A stretch of DNA of 60,000 nucleotides from Zygnema cylindricum. Its lineage: Eukaryota; Streptophyta; Zygnematophyceae; Zygnematales; Zygnemataceae. Positions 33,171-40,893 of this stretch are shown here, in pieces (within the stretch, counting starts at the first letter, position 1; each line of letters starts with the position of its first letter). Below the pieces are notes generated by a model, which saw only the letters and a list, made by a program, of their open reading frames with translations, made no database searches and was not told the DNA's origin. A program made the translations under genes and the position numbers. Location of the stretch: positions 250,001-310,000 of the forward strand of contig JBBHKE010001395.1 in the NCBI GenBank assembly GCA_037447655.1. The letters are read 5' to 3'.

Positions 33171-33515
33171 TTAGCCGCCAAACTCGCAGTCCCCACAGAA
33201 CCACGGATTTGCGGGTTGAGAGCGAGGCTCCCAATTCAGAGGTAGGCAGCAGTCATGCCACCCCTGGTGACACCGTTCACACACCAACAAGAGGTAGGGT
33301 ACGGAGGACACATGGCAGGCAGAGGAACAGGCTGGAGGGTCTGCAAAATAAGTGAGGTGGAAAGTGGGTTCATCCTCTAACCCTCGTAGATGGCAAGGGG
33401 CCACATTGATCTGATTCTCTTTAATTTTGCGACCATCCTTCCCTTCCAAGGTAAGAACCCCTTTGTTTGAGACCTCCACAACTTTCAGAATCACCCGTCC
33501 GGCCGAAATGTCCAA
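33171..33515 (-). CDS. PHD-type zinc finger at the integrase C-terminus
   Basis: A 114-residue open piece. Residues 63-110 fit a C4HC3 PHD finger: C63, C67, C79, C82, H87, C90, C107 and C110, with Trp at 105 two residues before the last Cys pair. CERCHQGWHDCC and PWFCGDC are the clearest blocks. PHD fingers read histone H3 tails, often by methylation state. Here the finger takes the place a chromodomain has in chromoviruses, which suggests targeting of integration to a chromatin state (inference). The upstream part (residues 1-50) is likely the integrase C-terminal barrel. It overlaps the integrase ORF by 25 nt in another frame, so a frameshift mutation or recoding separates them. Confidence 0.8.
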   Translation of the reverse strand: MDISAGRVILKVVEVSNKGVLTLEGKDGRKIKENQINVAPCHLRGLEDEPTFHLTYFADPPACSSACHVSSVPYLLLVCERCHQGWHDCCLPLNWEPRSQPANPWFCGDCEFGG

Positions 33516-34243
33516 AGTATCCTTCTTCTGTTGTTGCGATACACAAAATCCCCGGGCACAAATCGACGTTGCCGGGGGACATAATTGCCGCTCCGTCGTT
33601 GGGAATACCAGAGTTGATCTCTGTGCTGAGCAGCCTGTAAATTGCCCATGGCCAGAGGTATTTCCCGCTGAAATACCTTAGCCCGGTCGGCAATCAGTTT
33701 CTCTACAGTACCCCGGTTATCCATCTCCGGAAGAACAACCGCCTGAGCCGACGCAGCCCCTGGTAGGATGGGATGTCGGCCGAAGAGAATGAAGTAAGGG
33801 CTATAGGAGTGGAGAGATGCCTGCCTGCTGAACCTGTACCCCATAGCAATCCAAGGCACCCGTGTGTCCCACTCCCCCAAATCCTCTTCAACCGCATATT
33901 TCCGTAGTGACCGCTTCACTGTCTGTACGCACCTCTCGGCCAAGCCGTCGGCTTGGGGGTGGTCTCTGCTGGTTAATTGGTGGTCAATGAGGTACTTCTC
34001 CAGAAGGTTAGAAAATTCTCCGGCAAACTCGAACCCTTGATCCGTCAGCACTTCGGCCGGTGCTCCAAATTGAGACAACACTCTCTGCAAGAATGCGTCC
34101 GCGATTGCTTTGGACTCCTTTCGGGGAAGAACCACCAATTCAATCCACTTAGAGAAGTGTTCAATCACGACCAGAACAAAACGATTCCCCCTCCGGCTAG
34201 TAGGAAGAAGTCCTAGCAGATCCAGTGACCATCTGTAAAACAT
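33491..34243 (-). CDS. M1 integrase catalytic core
   Basis: 250 residues. The catalytic triad is visible: D8 (WSLDLLG), D68 (VLTDQGFEF) and E103 (ADGLAERCVQTVK), with Asp-Glu spacing close to the D,D-35-E rule. C-terminal gypsy blocks follow (HRDQLWYSQRRSG, FVPGDFVYR). It would join element cDNA to host DNA. The zinc-binding domain lies in the upstream ORF in a different frame, so a frameshift near 34230 splits the enzyme. The C-terminus continues in another frame as the PHD-containing piece. Confidence 0.92.
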   Translation of the reverse strand: MFYRWSLDLLGLLPTSRRGNRFVLVVIEHFSKWIELVVLPRKESKAIADAFLQRVLSQFGAPAEVLTDQGFEFAGEFSNLLEKYLIDHQLTSRDHPQADGLAERCVQTVKRSLRKYAVEEDLGEWDTRVPWIAMGYRFSRQASLHSYSPYFILFGRHPILPGAASAQAVVLPEMDNRGTVEKLIADRAKVFQREIPLAMGNLQAAQHRDQLWYSQRRSGNYVPRQRRFVPGDFVYRNNRRRILWTFRPDG

Positions 34244-35196
34244 CCCCCGGAGGGGAGGTGGTGAAGCTCAGTCCCACCCTTTTTGTCAAAAGCTGCTTTT
34301 ACCCGGTCACAGGAAGGGCACGTCTGCACCACACGATTGACCTGGGCCGGCAACCCATGCCACCAATACGACCCTGTGACTAGCGAGGTGGTTCGTTTCT
34401 GTCCGAAGTGCCGGCATTGCTGGTGAAGCAGAACAATGAGCGTTTCTCGATCTGCCGGAGGGGGAACCACTTTCCTCGTCCCATCGGCCCATTTCCGGAG
34501 AAGGATGCCTCGGTCCCATTCATAAGCCGCCATTCGGTTCTGAACATGGGACAATTGACTTCCGGCAAGGTGGGATAGAGGAGAGCCTTTCTGGATAGAT
34601 TGGAGGGAATCGCTGTCATTCCATATATCCTTCCGGCCTTCTCCAATAGGGGCCTGCCCCTCTACATCTGCAGCAAAAGTTGACAGTTCTCCTTCGGCCC
34701 GAGGCAGCCAAATAAAAGTAGAGGTAGCCCGGATAAGTCCCAGGTTGAGCTCAGGGTCTTCGTCATGACGCGCCCCAGTAGAGTCTCTGGTGAAAGGGTC
34801 CGGATTCCTGCAGAGTCCGTCGGCATTCCCATGAATCTCCCCGGCTCTATGAATGATGCTGAAATGATATTCCTGCAAGATGAGAACCCATTTGGCTAGC
34901 TTTCCAGTCAACTTACTGTTCTCCATGATCCATTTGAGGGGCTGGTGATCCGTAATAAGGGTGAAGTGTACTCCATAGAGGTAAGGCCGGAAGTGCTGGA
35001 TGGCCCAAACCGCGGCGAGTAATTCCCCATGGTAACTGCTGTAATTCCCCTCGGCTCTGTTAGTACTCCGGCTTGCGTAGGCCACTACATACTCAGCCCC
35101 TGCATCGTCCAATTGGGCCAAAACTGCTCCCAATCCGAACCTGCTCCAATCTGTATAAAGGAGAAAAGGCCGTTGGTGATCGGGCATCTGGAGCAC
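34213..35196 (-). CDS. M1 RNase H and integrase zinc-binding domain
   Basis: 327 residues in the same frame as RT. RNase H: RPFLLYTDWSRFGLGAVLAQ (first Asp), GELLAAVWAIQHFRPYLYG (Glu), TDHQPLKWIM (Asp) and the EIHGNADGL region (final Asp). After a tether come the integrase zinc-binding residues in HQQCRHFGQKRT, SYWWHGL and CPSCDRVK. RNase H degrades the RNA strand of the cDNA hybrid. The only break from RT is a TAG at 35239, where Gln is expected (EEH-stop-IAFQFLKD). Confidence 0.92.
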   Translation of the reverse strand: MLQMPDHQRPFLLYTDWSRFGLGAVLAQLDDAGAEYVVAYASRSTNRAEGNYSSYHGELLAAVWAIQHFRPYLYGVHFTLITDHQPLKWIMENSKLTGKLAKWVLILQEYHFSIIHRAGEIHGNADGLCRNPDPFTRDSTGARHDEDPELNLGLIRATSTFIWLPRAEGELSTFAADVEGQAPIGEGRKDIWNDSDSLQSIQKGSPLSHLAGSQLSHVQNRMAAYEWDRGILLRKWADGTRKVVPPPADRETLIVLLHQQCRHFGQKRTTSLVTGSYWWHGLPAQVNRVVQTCPSCDRVKAAFDKKGGTELHHLPSGGCFTDGHWIC

Positions 35197-35238
35197 ACGA
35201 TGCTGTTTGAGGGAATCCTTCAGGAATTGGAACGCTAT

Positions 35239-36168
35239 CTAATGTTCTTCCTTCCCCTGCCACTCCTGGTCCTTTCGCAACAATTGGTTCAATGGCTCAG
35301 CGTGGCTAATGAATTCATGAATAAATCGCCGGTAATAGTTGGCAAGGCCCAGGAAAGTACGAAGAGCAGAAATGCCCTCCGGGGGTGGAAGAGCATCTAA
35401 GGCTGCCACCTTAACCATGTGGGGACCCACTGTCCCGAGAGTCACCTCATGACCCAGATAAATAATTTTCTGCACCCCAAAGATGCCCTTCCCCGGGTGA
35501 CACTTCAAGCCCGCTGCTTGGAGTGCCCGGAGAACGATCTGTATGTGCTCCAAGTGTTCTTCGAATGTCTTAGAGAAAATGATAACATCGTCGATATAAC
35601 ACCGTGCGAAATCAATTCCTCGGAGAGCCTCGTCCATGGCCCATTGGAATTTGGCAGGTGCATTCTTGAGGCCAAATGGCATGTACAGCCATTCATATAG
35701 CCTGGATCCGGCCCAAAAAGCAGTCCTCTCTCGGTGTTTCGGCTCCATTGCAATCTGGTGGAATCCATTTTTCATATCCAAAGTGGAGTAAATGGTGGCC
35801 CCAGCAAGAGAGTCGAAGATCTCTTCCGGGGTAGGCATAAGATAACGGTCGGAGACAGTTGCCGCGTTGAGCATTCGATAGTCCCCACACATCCGGAAAT
35901 CTACAGTTTTTCTGGAGGAGTCTTTCTTTGGCGGAAGCACGGTTGGTGAGGCAAACCCATGTAGTCCTGTACTCTCCTGAACCAGCCCAGCTTCTTCCAA
36001 AGTCTGCACCTTTGAAGTGATGAACTCCTTCTCCTTGAAACTGAGAGGGTACTGTTTCTGCCAAACAGTAGCCGTCTCGTCGATCAAGTCAATCCGAAAA
36101 GGAGTCCCTTTATAGATCCCTACATCGGTGTCAGACCAGGCGAACACCTGCCCGTTCTCTTCTAACAA
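35239..36168 (-). CDS. M1 reverse transcriptase
   Basis: 309 residues from the first Met, but the frame extends upstream through a TAG at 36217 to about 36732. Motifs: FRMCGDYRMLN, STLDMKNGFHQI (catalytic D131), MPFGLKNAPAKFQ and CYIDDVIIFS (catalytic YIDD at 191-194), then YLGHEV and the thumb block LRTFLGLANYYRRFI. It makes cDNA from element RNA. All core motifs are kept, so apart from the stops the enzyme looks intact. Confidence 0.95.
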   Translation of the reverse strand: MLEENGQVFAWSDTDVGIYKGTPFRIDLIDETATVWQKQYPLSFKEKEFITSKVQTLEEAGLVQESTGLHGFASPTVLPPKKDSSRKTVDFRMCGDYRMLNAATVSDRYLMPTPEEIFDSLAGATIYSTLDMKNGFHQIAMEPKHRERTAFWAGSRLYEWLYMPFGLKNAPAKFQWAMDEALRGIDFARCYIDDVIIFSKTFEEHLEHIQIVLRALQAAGLKCHPGKGIFGVQKIIYLGHEVTLGTVGPHMVKVAALDALPPPEGISALRTFLGLANYYRRFIHEFISHAEPLNQLLRKDQEWQGKEEH

Positions 36169-36216
36169 CTTGGAGAGCCGGGCCTTCTGTTGTGGATCTA
36201 GCTGTTCACCTAGAGT

Positions 36217-36732
36217 CTAGTCCATCTTCCCGGGTTCCACTGCCGCCAATGCTTCCGGTGGTCTACCCAAGAGAGAGATGTTGAAGGTCAGCTCTTCCTG
36301 TGGGTCGGTCCCTTGTTCGGCTGTTAAAACGCTGTTGCTGACAACTTCCTCTAAGCTGTCGTGTTCTAAGACTCCGCCCCCCTCCACTAGGGAAACTCCT
36401 GGGTCCAGTGTGCATTGCTCCCCCCCACTGAGGAAGTTCCTGGGAATTTGGTGAATGTGAATTTTTCCCTCCTTGTCTCTCTCCCCCCCTCGAGCTTTAG
36501 AGTTGCTTGCATGGCCAACAACTGTGGAGCTTGAAGGTATGTTGTCCGCGATTTTGGAGACTGAAGGCTTCAAAATGCAAGAGAATGTTGCAGCACCCAG
36601 GAGTTTGCATTTAAATCCATGCTTTGTCCGATTAAACTGCACCTTTTTGAGGCTGATACCCCTGGCGCAGCTGTGGTTCCCTGTTGAAACCCCATTGCTA
36701 GTTCCCGTTCTGTAATATTCGGCACTGTCCAC
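36217..36732 (-). CDS. linker ORF joining methyltransferase to RT (-1 frame)
   Basis: 171 residues in the RT frame, overlapping the end of the methyltransferase ORF (36570-36732). The useful part begins at the slippery site near 36609 and reads KLLGAATFSC, then a Ser/Glu-rich linker ending in ISLLGRPPEALAAVEPGKMD before a TAG. The sequence after the TAG (TLGEQLDPQQKARL) is the usual pre-RT segment, so the linker and RT were one protein. No enzyme motif lies in the linker. Confidence 0.6.
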   Translation of the reverse strand: MDSAEYYRTGTSNGVSTGNHSCARGISLKKVQFNRTKHGFKCKLLGAATFSCILKPSVSKIADNIPSSSTVVGHASNSKARGGERDKEGKIHIHQIPRNFLSGGEQCTLDPGVSLVEGGGVLEHDSLEEVVSNSVLTAEQGTDPQEELTFNISLLGRPPEALAAVEPGKMD

Positions 36733-37691
36733 GTGGCGGTTGTACTGTCAAAGATCATTCCTGGTGCACCCTTCCGGTAAGCGTGGCTGTTAGGAAAAGA
36801 TACCAGAGTTGGTAGGGCCTTCCGTGGATATCCAGGCTTATTACAACAGAAGAAGGGTGCTTTGTCGGCTGTGATCACCGGTGTGGCTATTCGCCCCGGT
36901 CCAAGGATCTGTTGGACCGTGATGTTGGGATCCGGAACCTGTGTTCTCAACAGCTGTTGGAGGATTGGAAGGGGAACCAAGTTGGTCCAATATGCCCGAA
37001 CTCTGTGGGCTCTCGATCCGATCTGAGCTGCATCAAAAACTATGGGGGTCCCTAGAACCTTGGTCACTTGGTTCCAGCTGTTGACCACCTGTTTTCTCTT
37101 ATCATCTGTGGGGTGAACGTTCTCCAAGACGTACCCCAATGGTGTGTCCTGGCGTTCCTGTAACCATGTTATTAGTCTGGTCATTTGAAAGAAAGTTCTG
37201 CTACGGACGTCCTGGTGTCCTTGGCCCTGTCCTGCTAACGAATACCCCTGGCATGGCCATCCAGCGACCACCAGGTCTACCCTTCCGAGCTTTTCCAAAT
37301 GGGAATCCGTGATATTGTCCACATTCTGGGGAAGCGTGCGGTGAGAGTTGAACATGGCGGACACCGGGAGTTGCTGTGGGTAAAGTTGGTGCAGCTGTTG
37401 CAGGCGGTACTCACTGACTGCACGGGCGTCCGGGTCAATCTCTACTGCCGAGTAAGTTTCTATTTGGTATCCAGCTTTCAGGACGGCTTCCAGATCGGAA
37501 CTAATGCCAGAAAATAGGGATAGAATCCTAAGTCCTGAAAGCGGGATTTGTAGTGACACCACTTGTCGATTAAAGTCTTTCCCTTTGTTAGGAACCGTTG
37601 GAAGTTCCGACCGGGGGACTTTTGCTGCTCCGGGTGATATTGCAGCCAAGCTCCTGTCCACTTCCCGCCGAAGTGTGGCCATCTGTACCAA
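36570..37691 (-). CDS. C5 cytosine-DNA methyltransferase (DNMT3/DRM-like) inside M1
   Basis: A 373-residue uninterrupted frame that would transfer methyl groups from S-adenosylmethionine to DNA cytosine C5. Motif I is LSLFSGISSDLEAV (60-62 FSG). Motif II has the acidic E84 (AVEID). Motif IV is GWPCQGYS, with catalytic Cys147. Motif VI is LENV, with E190. Motif VIII is SRAHRVRAYW (226-235). Motif IX/X region is ITERELAMGF and SKRCSLIGQSMDLNA. AHRxRxxW resembles DNMT3 enzymes. I see no PWWP, ADD, UBA or chromodomain. It shares the protease frame (TAG at 37737 between them) and lies before RT, so it is part of the retroelement and not a host gene. It could set methylation on element copies; target and activity are unknown. 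Confidence 0.93.
   Translation of the reverse strand: MVQMATLRREVDRSLAAISPGAAKVPRSELPTVPNKGKDFNRQVVSLQIPLSGLRILSLFSGISSDLEAVLKAGYQIETYSAVEIDPDARAVSEYRLQQLHQLYPQQLPVSAMFNSHRTLPQNVDNITDSHLEKLGRVDLVVAGWPCQGYSLAGQGQGHQDVRSRTFFQMTRLITWLQERQDTPLGYVLENVHPTDDKRKQVVNSWNQVTKVLGTPIVFDAAQIGSRAHRVRAYWTNLVPLPILQQLLRTQVPDPNITVQQILGPGRIATPVITADKAPFFCCNKPGYPRKALPTLVSFPNSHAYRKGAPGMIFDSTTATWTVPNITERELAMGFQQGTTAAPGVSASKRCSLIGQSMDLNANSWVLQHSLAF
36609..36615 (-). promoter_or_regulatory. putative -1 ribosomal frameshift heptamer
   Basis: The minus strand reads T TTA AAT, in phase with methyltransferase codons 359-361 (GAT TTA AAT). This fits X XXY YYZ. The RT frame is exactly -1 to the methyltransferase frame and is open across the site. 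TGCAA just after and TTGCA 22 nt further could pair as a short stem. No fold was computed. Confidence 0.5.
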
Positions 37692-37736
37692 TCGGTTCTG
37701 ATACTCCTTTTCCCACCGCTTGGAAATAGGGAATTG

Positions 37737-39140
37737 CTAGATAGAATCAGCGATATCGTTAGAGTATTTGAACAGCTCCGAGGGGGTTGAGGCAGAGTAG
37801 ACGGGATAGCATCCAGACACCGGAACAGTCGTTTTTCCCCGGTTCCACAAATCCAAAGGGACCACCACTTTTGTTCCTTCCGGATCCTCAGGGTCTGAGA
37901 CTGTAACTTGTTCCTTCCATACGCTCAACTCCATGTTCAACCTTGTCCACGTAGCCATACCCTGCAAAATTTCAAATTGCTTACCTTCCACCACTAGGAA
38001 AGGAAGCCGAATCTGCACGTGCTGGCCTGCGTCGTCAGCAAATTTGATTTCCATGGCTTTTATGATCCCATATACTGGTTGGCTGCCACTGCTGACTGTG
38101 CTCAAGCATATGTCACTCGGACTGATTTTTGGCCGGAGTTCCTCGGGCATTTGTTGTAACGTTGATGTAGTTATTAAGTTTGGAAGAGCTCCGGTATCCA
38201 CCACTGCATCCTTGTACCCGCCGTATCCATTAAGTTTAAAATTTCCCGTCCTGTTGAGAATAAGAGCCACCGAAAGGGCTTTATAATCCATATCTGCCAT
38301 AGAGGTTTTTGGTTTTGCAGACATGAAGACTGTCTTTGGCGGTTCTGCCAACGCGACCCTTTTCCTCCTAGTGTGAATTTCTTCCCCTAATGCCTGAATG
38401 AGGGTTTCTTCGGGCAGATTGTGAGAGGAAGCCAGCGTTTTGACATGCGTCAAGGCGTAGGGCATTAAGTGTCGTCCTAGCATAACTGCCGGTTTGGAGG
38501 AAGGAGGGAGAGCTTTGGGCGATGAAATGGGTGATTCTTCGTCTTCCGATTTCTCTTGTCCCCCCCCCCCTGCTTTCTCACTCTCTGCGTCAGAATTCCC
38601 CGTAGGAGGTGTAACTGGCGGATCTGTGGACAGTCTCTCAGCCATGTATCTGTCGAACCTCTCCTGATCTGTTTCAGTGGTTGAAGTTTTCTTGTAATCT
38701 TCAAAACCGGGAGGAAGTTTCTTCGGAGCCGGAGGAGGCGGGTCAGTCGGCTTCAGTTCCAGTCTAATGTTACTGTTCAGAAAGACTGGTCGCGGGGTAA
38801 AGGATAAGGGACCTGTGGCTTTCTGACTGTGGTCCTTTTGTTCCATCGGTTGTTTATCTTTTCTTTGGGAGGACGTTGTAGAGCGCAGTTGCCTGCGACT
38901 GTCCCCTACACCAACGTTCCATGCTCCGAACAGAAATGTGTGAGCATGATAAACCTTTGGAGGCTCCATATCCCAACCCATCGGGTCATCATCATCTCCA
39001 CCCACCGTGGTCTGCTGCTCCAGTTCCGCTAGCTTTTGTAGCAGTTCTTGTTTTTGTTTCTGCAGTTTCTGTGCCGGCGTAAGAGGTTGGGGAGTGCGGG
39101 CAGAGGATCTCAGTCGGAGAGCGGCCAGTTCTGTTGCCAA
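37737..39140 (-). CDS. M1 aspartic protease polyprotein
   Basis: 467 residues. The N-terminal 270 are low-complexity: a coiled-coil-like QKLQKQKQELLQKLAELEQQ stretch, then Pro/Ser/Glu-rich sequence. The retropepsin-like domain follows, with catalytic DTGA in DAVVDTGALPNLIT (D315) and a hydrophobic FLVVEGKQFEILQG segment. It would cleave the Gag-Pol precursor. The frame ends in TAG at 37737 and reopens directly as the methyltransferase. The context UAG CAA UUC resembles leaky UAG CAR YYA except for the last base. A simple Gln-to-stop mutation is equally possible. Confidence 0.8.
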   Translation of the reverse strand: MATELAALRLRSSARTPQPLTPAQKLQKQKQELLQKLAELEQQTTVGGDDDDPMGWDMEPPKVYHAHTFLFGAWNVGVGDSRRQLRSTTSSQRKDKQPMEQKDHSQKATGPLSFTPRPVFLNSNIRLELKPTDPPPPAPKKLPPGFEDYKKTSTTETDQERFDRYMAERLSTDPPVTPPTGNSDAESEKAGGGGQEKSEDEESPISSPKALPPSSKPAVMLGRHLMPYALTHVKTLASSHNLPEETLIQALGEEIHTRRKRVALAEPPKTVFMSAKPKTSMADMDYKALSVALILNRTGNFKLNGYGGYKDAVVDTGALPNLITTSTLQQMPEELRPKISPSDICLSTVSSGSQPVYGIIKAMEIKFADDAGQHVQIRLPFLVVEGKQFEILQGMATWTRLNMELSVWKEQVTVSDPEDPEGTKVVVPLDLWNRGKTTVPVSGCYPVYSASTPSELFKYSNDIADSI

Positions 39141-39466
39141 AGCGGCCAGCTGAGTGCTATGTTGTTGAATGATATGTTCGGTGTCAGTCTGCTGGGACCT
39201 GGTTCATTTGGAGATCGTCCCCAGGGATACAAAAGTTGCAGTGGCAGAGGATTAACGGCAGTTTCCCCTTCGCCTGTAAACAGTGCATACTGCATCATCT
39301 CCTTCGGAACCCCATTTTTCCGAAACCATTGCCCTTCTTTGTGGCCCATGAACCCACAAGCTTCACATTTTGACCCTTCAGTAGTGTACTTCCCCCTTAG
39401 CTCATTAGAGATTTGAGCGTCATCGAATTTCGGAAGTCGGATTTGTCTCAACTGGGATTGAGACAT
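39110..39466 (-). CDS. second zinc-knuckle-like piece between gag and protease
   Basis: 118 residues in the -1 frame relative to gag. It contains CEACGFMGHKEGQWF, which is Cx2Cx4H with Trp where the final Cys of a CCHC knuckle should be. The piece overlaps gag by 19 nt and the protease ORF by 31 nt. It could be the end of Gag displaced by two frameshift mutations, or a separate recoded segment. I could not find a canonical slippery site in either overlap. Confidence 0.45.
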   Translation of the reverse strand: MSQSQLRQIRLPKFDDAQISNELRGKYTTEGSKCEACGFMGHKEGQWFRKNGVPKEMMQYALFTGEGETAVNPLPLQLLYPWGRSPNEPGPSRLTPNISFNNIALSWPLWQQNWPLSD

Positions 39467-40863
39467 TTTGGCGGTTTCAGAGCGTGGAGTACGTTTATAG
39501 GTTTTCTTAGTGACCGGGGTTCGGTCTCCTCCTCCGCCTCCTTGCTTGCGTTCTTGTTGTTTCCTTGTTCTTTCCGCACGCTCTCTTTCAAACTCCTTCT
39601 GCTTGATGGCGAGTTATGGTTGAGCTTTCGGGGGCACCTCTTCCATCCGTGACCAGGCTGGTTACAGTTCAGGCAGTCGTAAAGAAAAACTTTTTCATCT
39701 CCTCCCATTGCAGGTTCTGGTCGGGCATCCGCTTCTTGTTTCCCCTTAAGCTTCCGCAAAGCTTGCAGTTGCGTCTGTTCGTCGTGGCTGAGCGATGTTT
39801 CCCCGGCGAAACCTACAAAGTTGGCTCTGGATTTGCCGGTAACAGCCTTTTCTCGTGCCTCGCTATTAACAAAATGATCATAAAATTTCATAGTAGCCAC
39901 TGAAATTTCTTGAGCTGTGGGATTTCGATCGTGTATAGCCTGACTGGCACTCCAATTGTCTGGAGCTGCCTGTCCCGTTGGCTCGAAGGAATTTCGAACA
40001 GCGACATAATATTTGGTGGCCATAGCCGATGTATCGATGGTGGACAGTTTGGTCTTCTGGCAGAGGCTGGAGAGGCGGTTGAACAACGTTAGGGGAGTTT
40101 CATTCTTCAAATAGCAGAAGTCTGTGAACTCCTTGATGGCAGTTTCGTTCCTTTCTGTGTAAAGGAGTCTCCAAGTGTCTAGAAGAGTGGTACATGGATT
40201 AGGAATGGCAACCATCCGGGTGGCCGCTTCGGCTGCCTGTACAGCCTGAAGGGGGTTGTCATAGAACCTGCCTTGGGCCTGAAGTTTCATATCCATGGTG
40301 AAAGTGGGGGTGGGAGGGGCTGCGGCTGCGGCGGCCAAGTCGGCTGCTGCCTGAAGAGCCTCGGCGTCCAGATCCGGATCCGATATTTTGATACAGGGGG
40401 CCATCAACAAAGGTTGACGCTCCTTGTAATCGGCCAAAGCTCCTTCGGCTAGATAATTTACCATCATCGCAAACAGGGTTGTTTCAAAATCTGTTAGAAT
40501 GGCCCCTCCCCTGTATTTGTTGATTTCAGATTGGGTGAACGACTTCCACAGCAGTTCAAAATCAGAGAAAGCGATTCCCGAGCTATCTCCTGTAAAGATT
40601 CTTACGTCCCCCATTCTTTTTTCCTCCTCTGCAAGGTTGGTGAATTGTGAAGAGGATGGTCCGGTTGGGCTAACAAACTGAACCGGTGAAATTACCCCTG
40701 GATCTGCGTCGTCTGGCTCAGGCTCGCCTCCTTCTCCGGTAGAGGGACCGGTCTGACAAGAGATGGCACTCCCCCCCACTGAGAAAGTTCCGGTTAATGG
40801 TGGGATAGTGAGATGACCAGTATCTCCCTGGAGTTGACCCTTGGGAAACGAGGAGCTTATCAC
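39448..40863 (-). CDS. M1 Gag (capsid and nucleocapsid)
   Basis: 471 residues. A capsid-like middle has long helices (FCYLKNETPLTLFNRLSSLCQKT, YYVAVRNSFEP), and an Ala-rich segment lies around residue 180. Near residue 400 is the zinc knuckle CLNCNQPGHGWKRC (Cx2Cx4Hx4C), which would bind element RNA. The frame continues upstream through a TGA at 40894 into the 308-residue ORF, so the native Gag was probably longer. The protein is a structural component of the virus-like particle. Confidence 0.8.
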   Translation of the reverse strand: MISSSFPKGQLQGDTGHLTIPPLTGTFSVGGSAISCQTGPSTGEGGEPEPDDADPGVISPVQFVSPTGPSSSQFTNLAEEEKRMGDVRIFTGDSSGIAFSDFELLWKSFTQSEINKYRGGAILTDFETTLFAMMVNYLAEGALADYKERQPLLMAPCIKISDPDLDAEALQAAADLAAAAAAPPTPTFTMDMKLQAQGRFYDNPLQAVQAAEAATRMVAIPNPCTTLLDTWRLLYTERNETAIKEFTDFCYLKNETPLTLFNRLSSLCQKTKLSTIDTSAMATKYYVAVRNSFEPTGQAAPDNWSASQAIHDRNPTAQEISVATMKFYDHFVNSEAREKAVTGKSRANFVGFAGETSLSHDEQTQLQALRKLKGKQEADARPEPAMGGDEKVFLYDCLNCNQPGHGWKRCPRKLNHNSPSSRRSLKESVRKEQGNNKNASKEAEEETEPRSLRKPINVLHALKPPKCLNPS

Positions 40864-40893
40864 CTTGGGAAAAGCTGCCCGAAGTCCTGCTCC

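Noticed and set aside
36570-37691. Stand-alone host DNA methyltransferase gene
   Set aside because: No introns or promoter are visible, it shares the frame with the protease and overlaps RT, and it sits inside LTR-bounded sequence. It belongs to the element.
36217-37739. Reassigned genetic code with TAG as a sense codon
   Set aside because: TSK exons use normal stops outside coding, and other elements here also have TAA and TGA breaks. Mutation or readthrough is simpler.
38477-38704. Second ORF antiparallel or overlapping the protease ORF
   Set aside because: It is a shadow frame of the Pro/Ser-rich region and has no motif.
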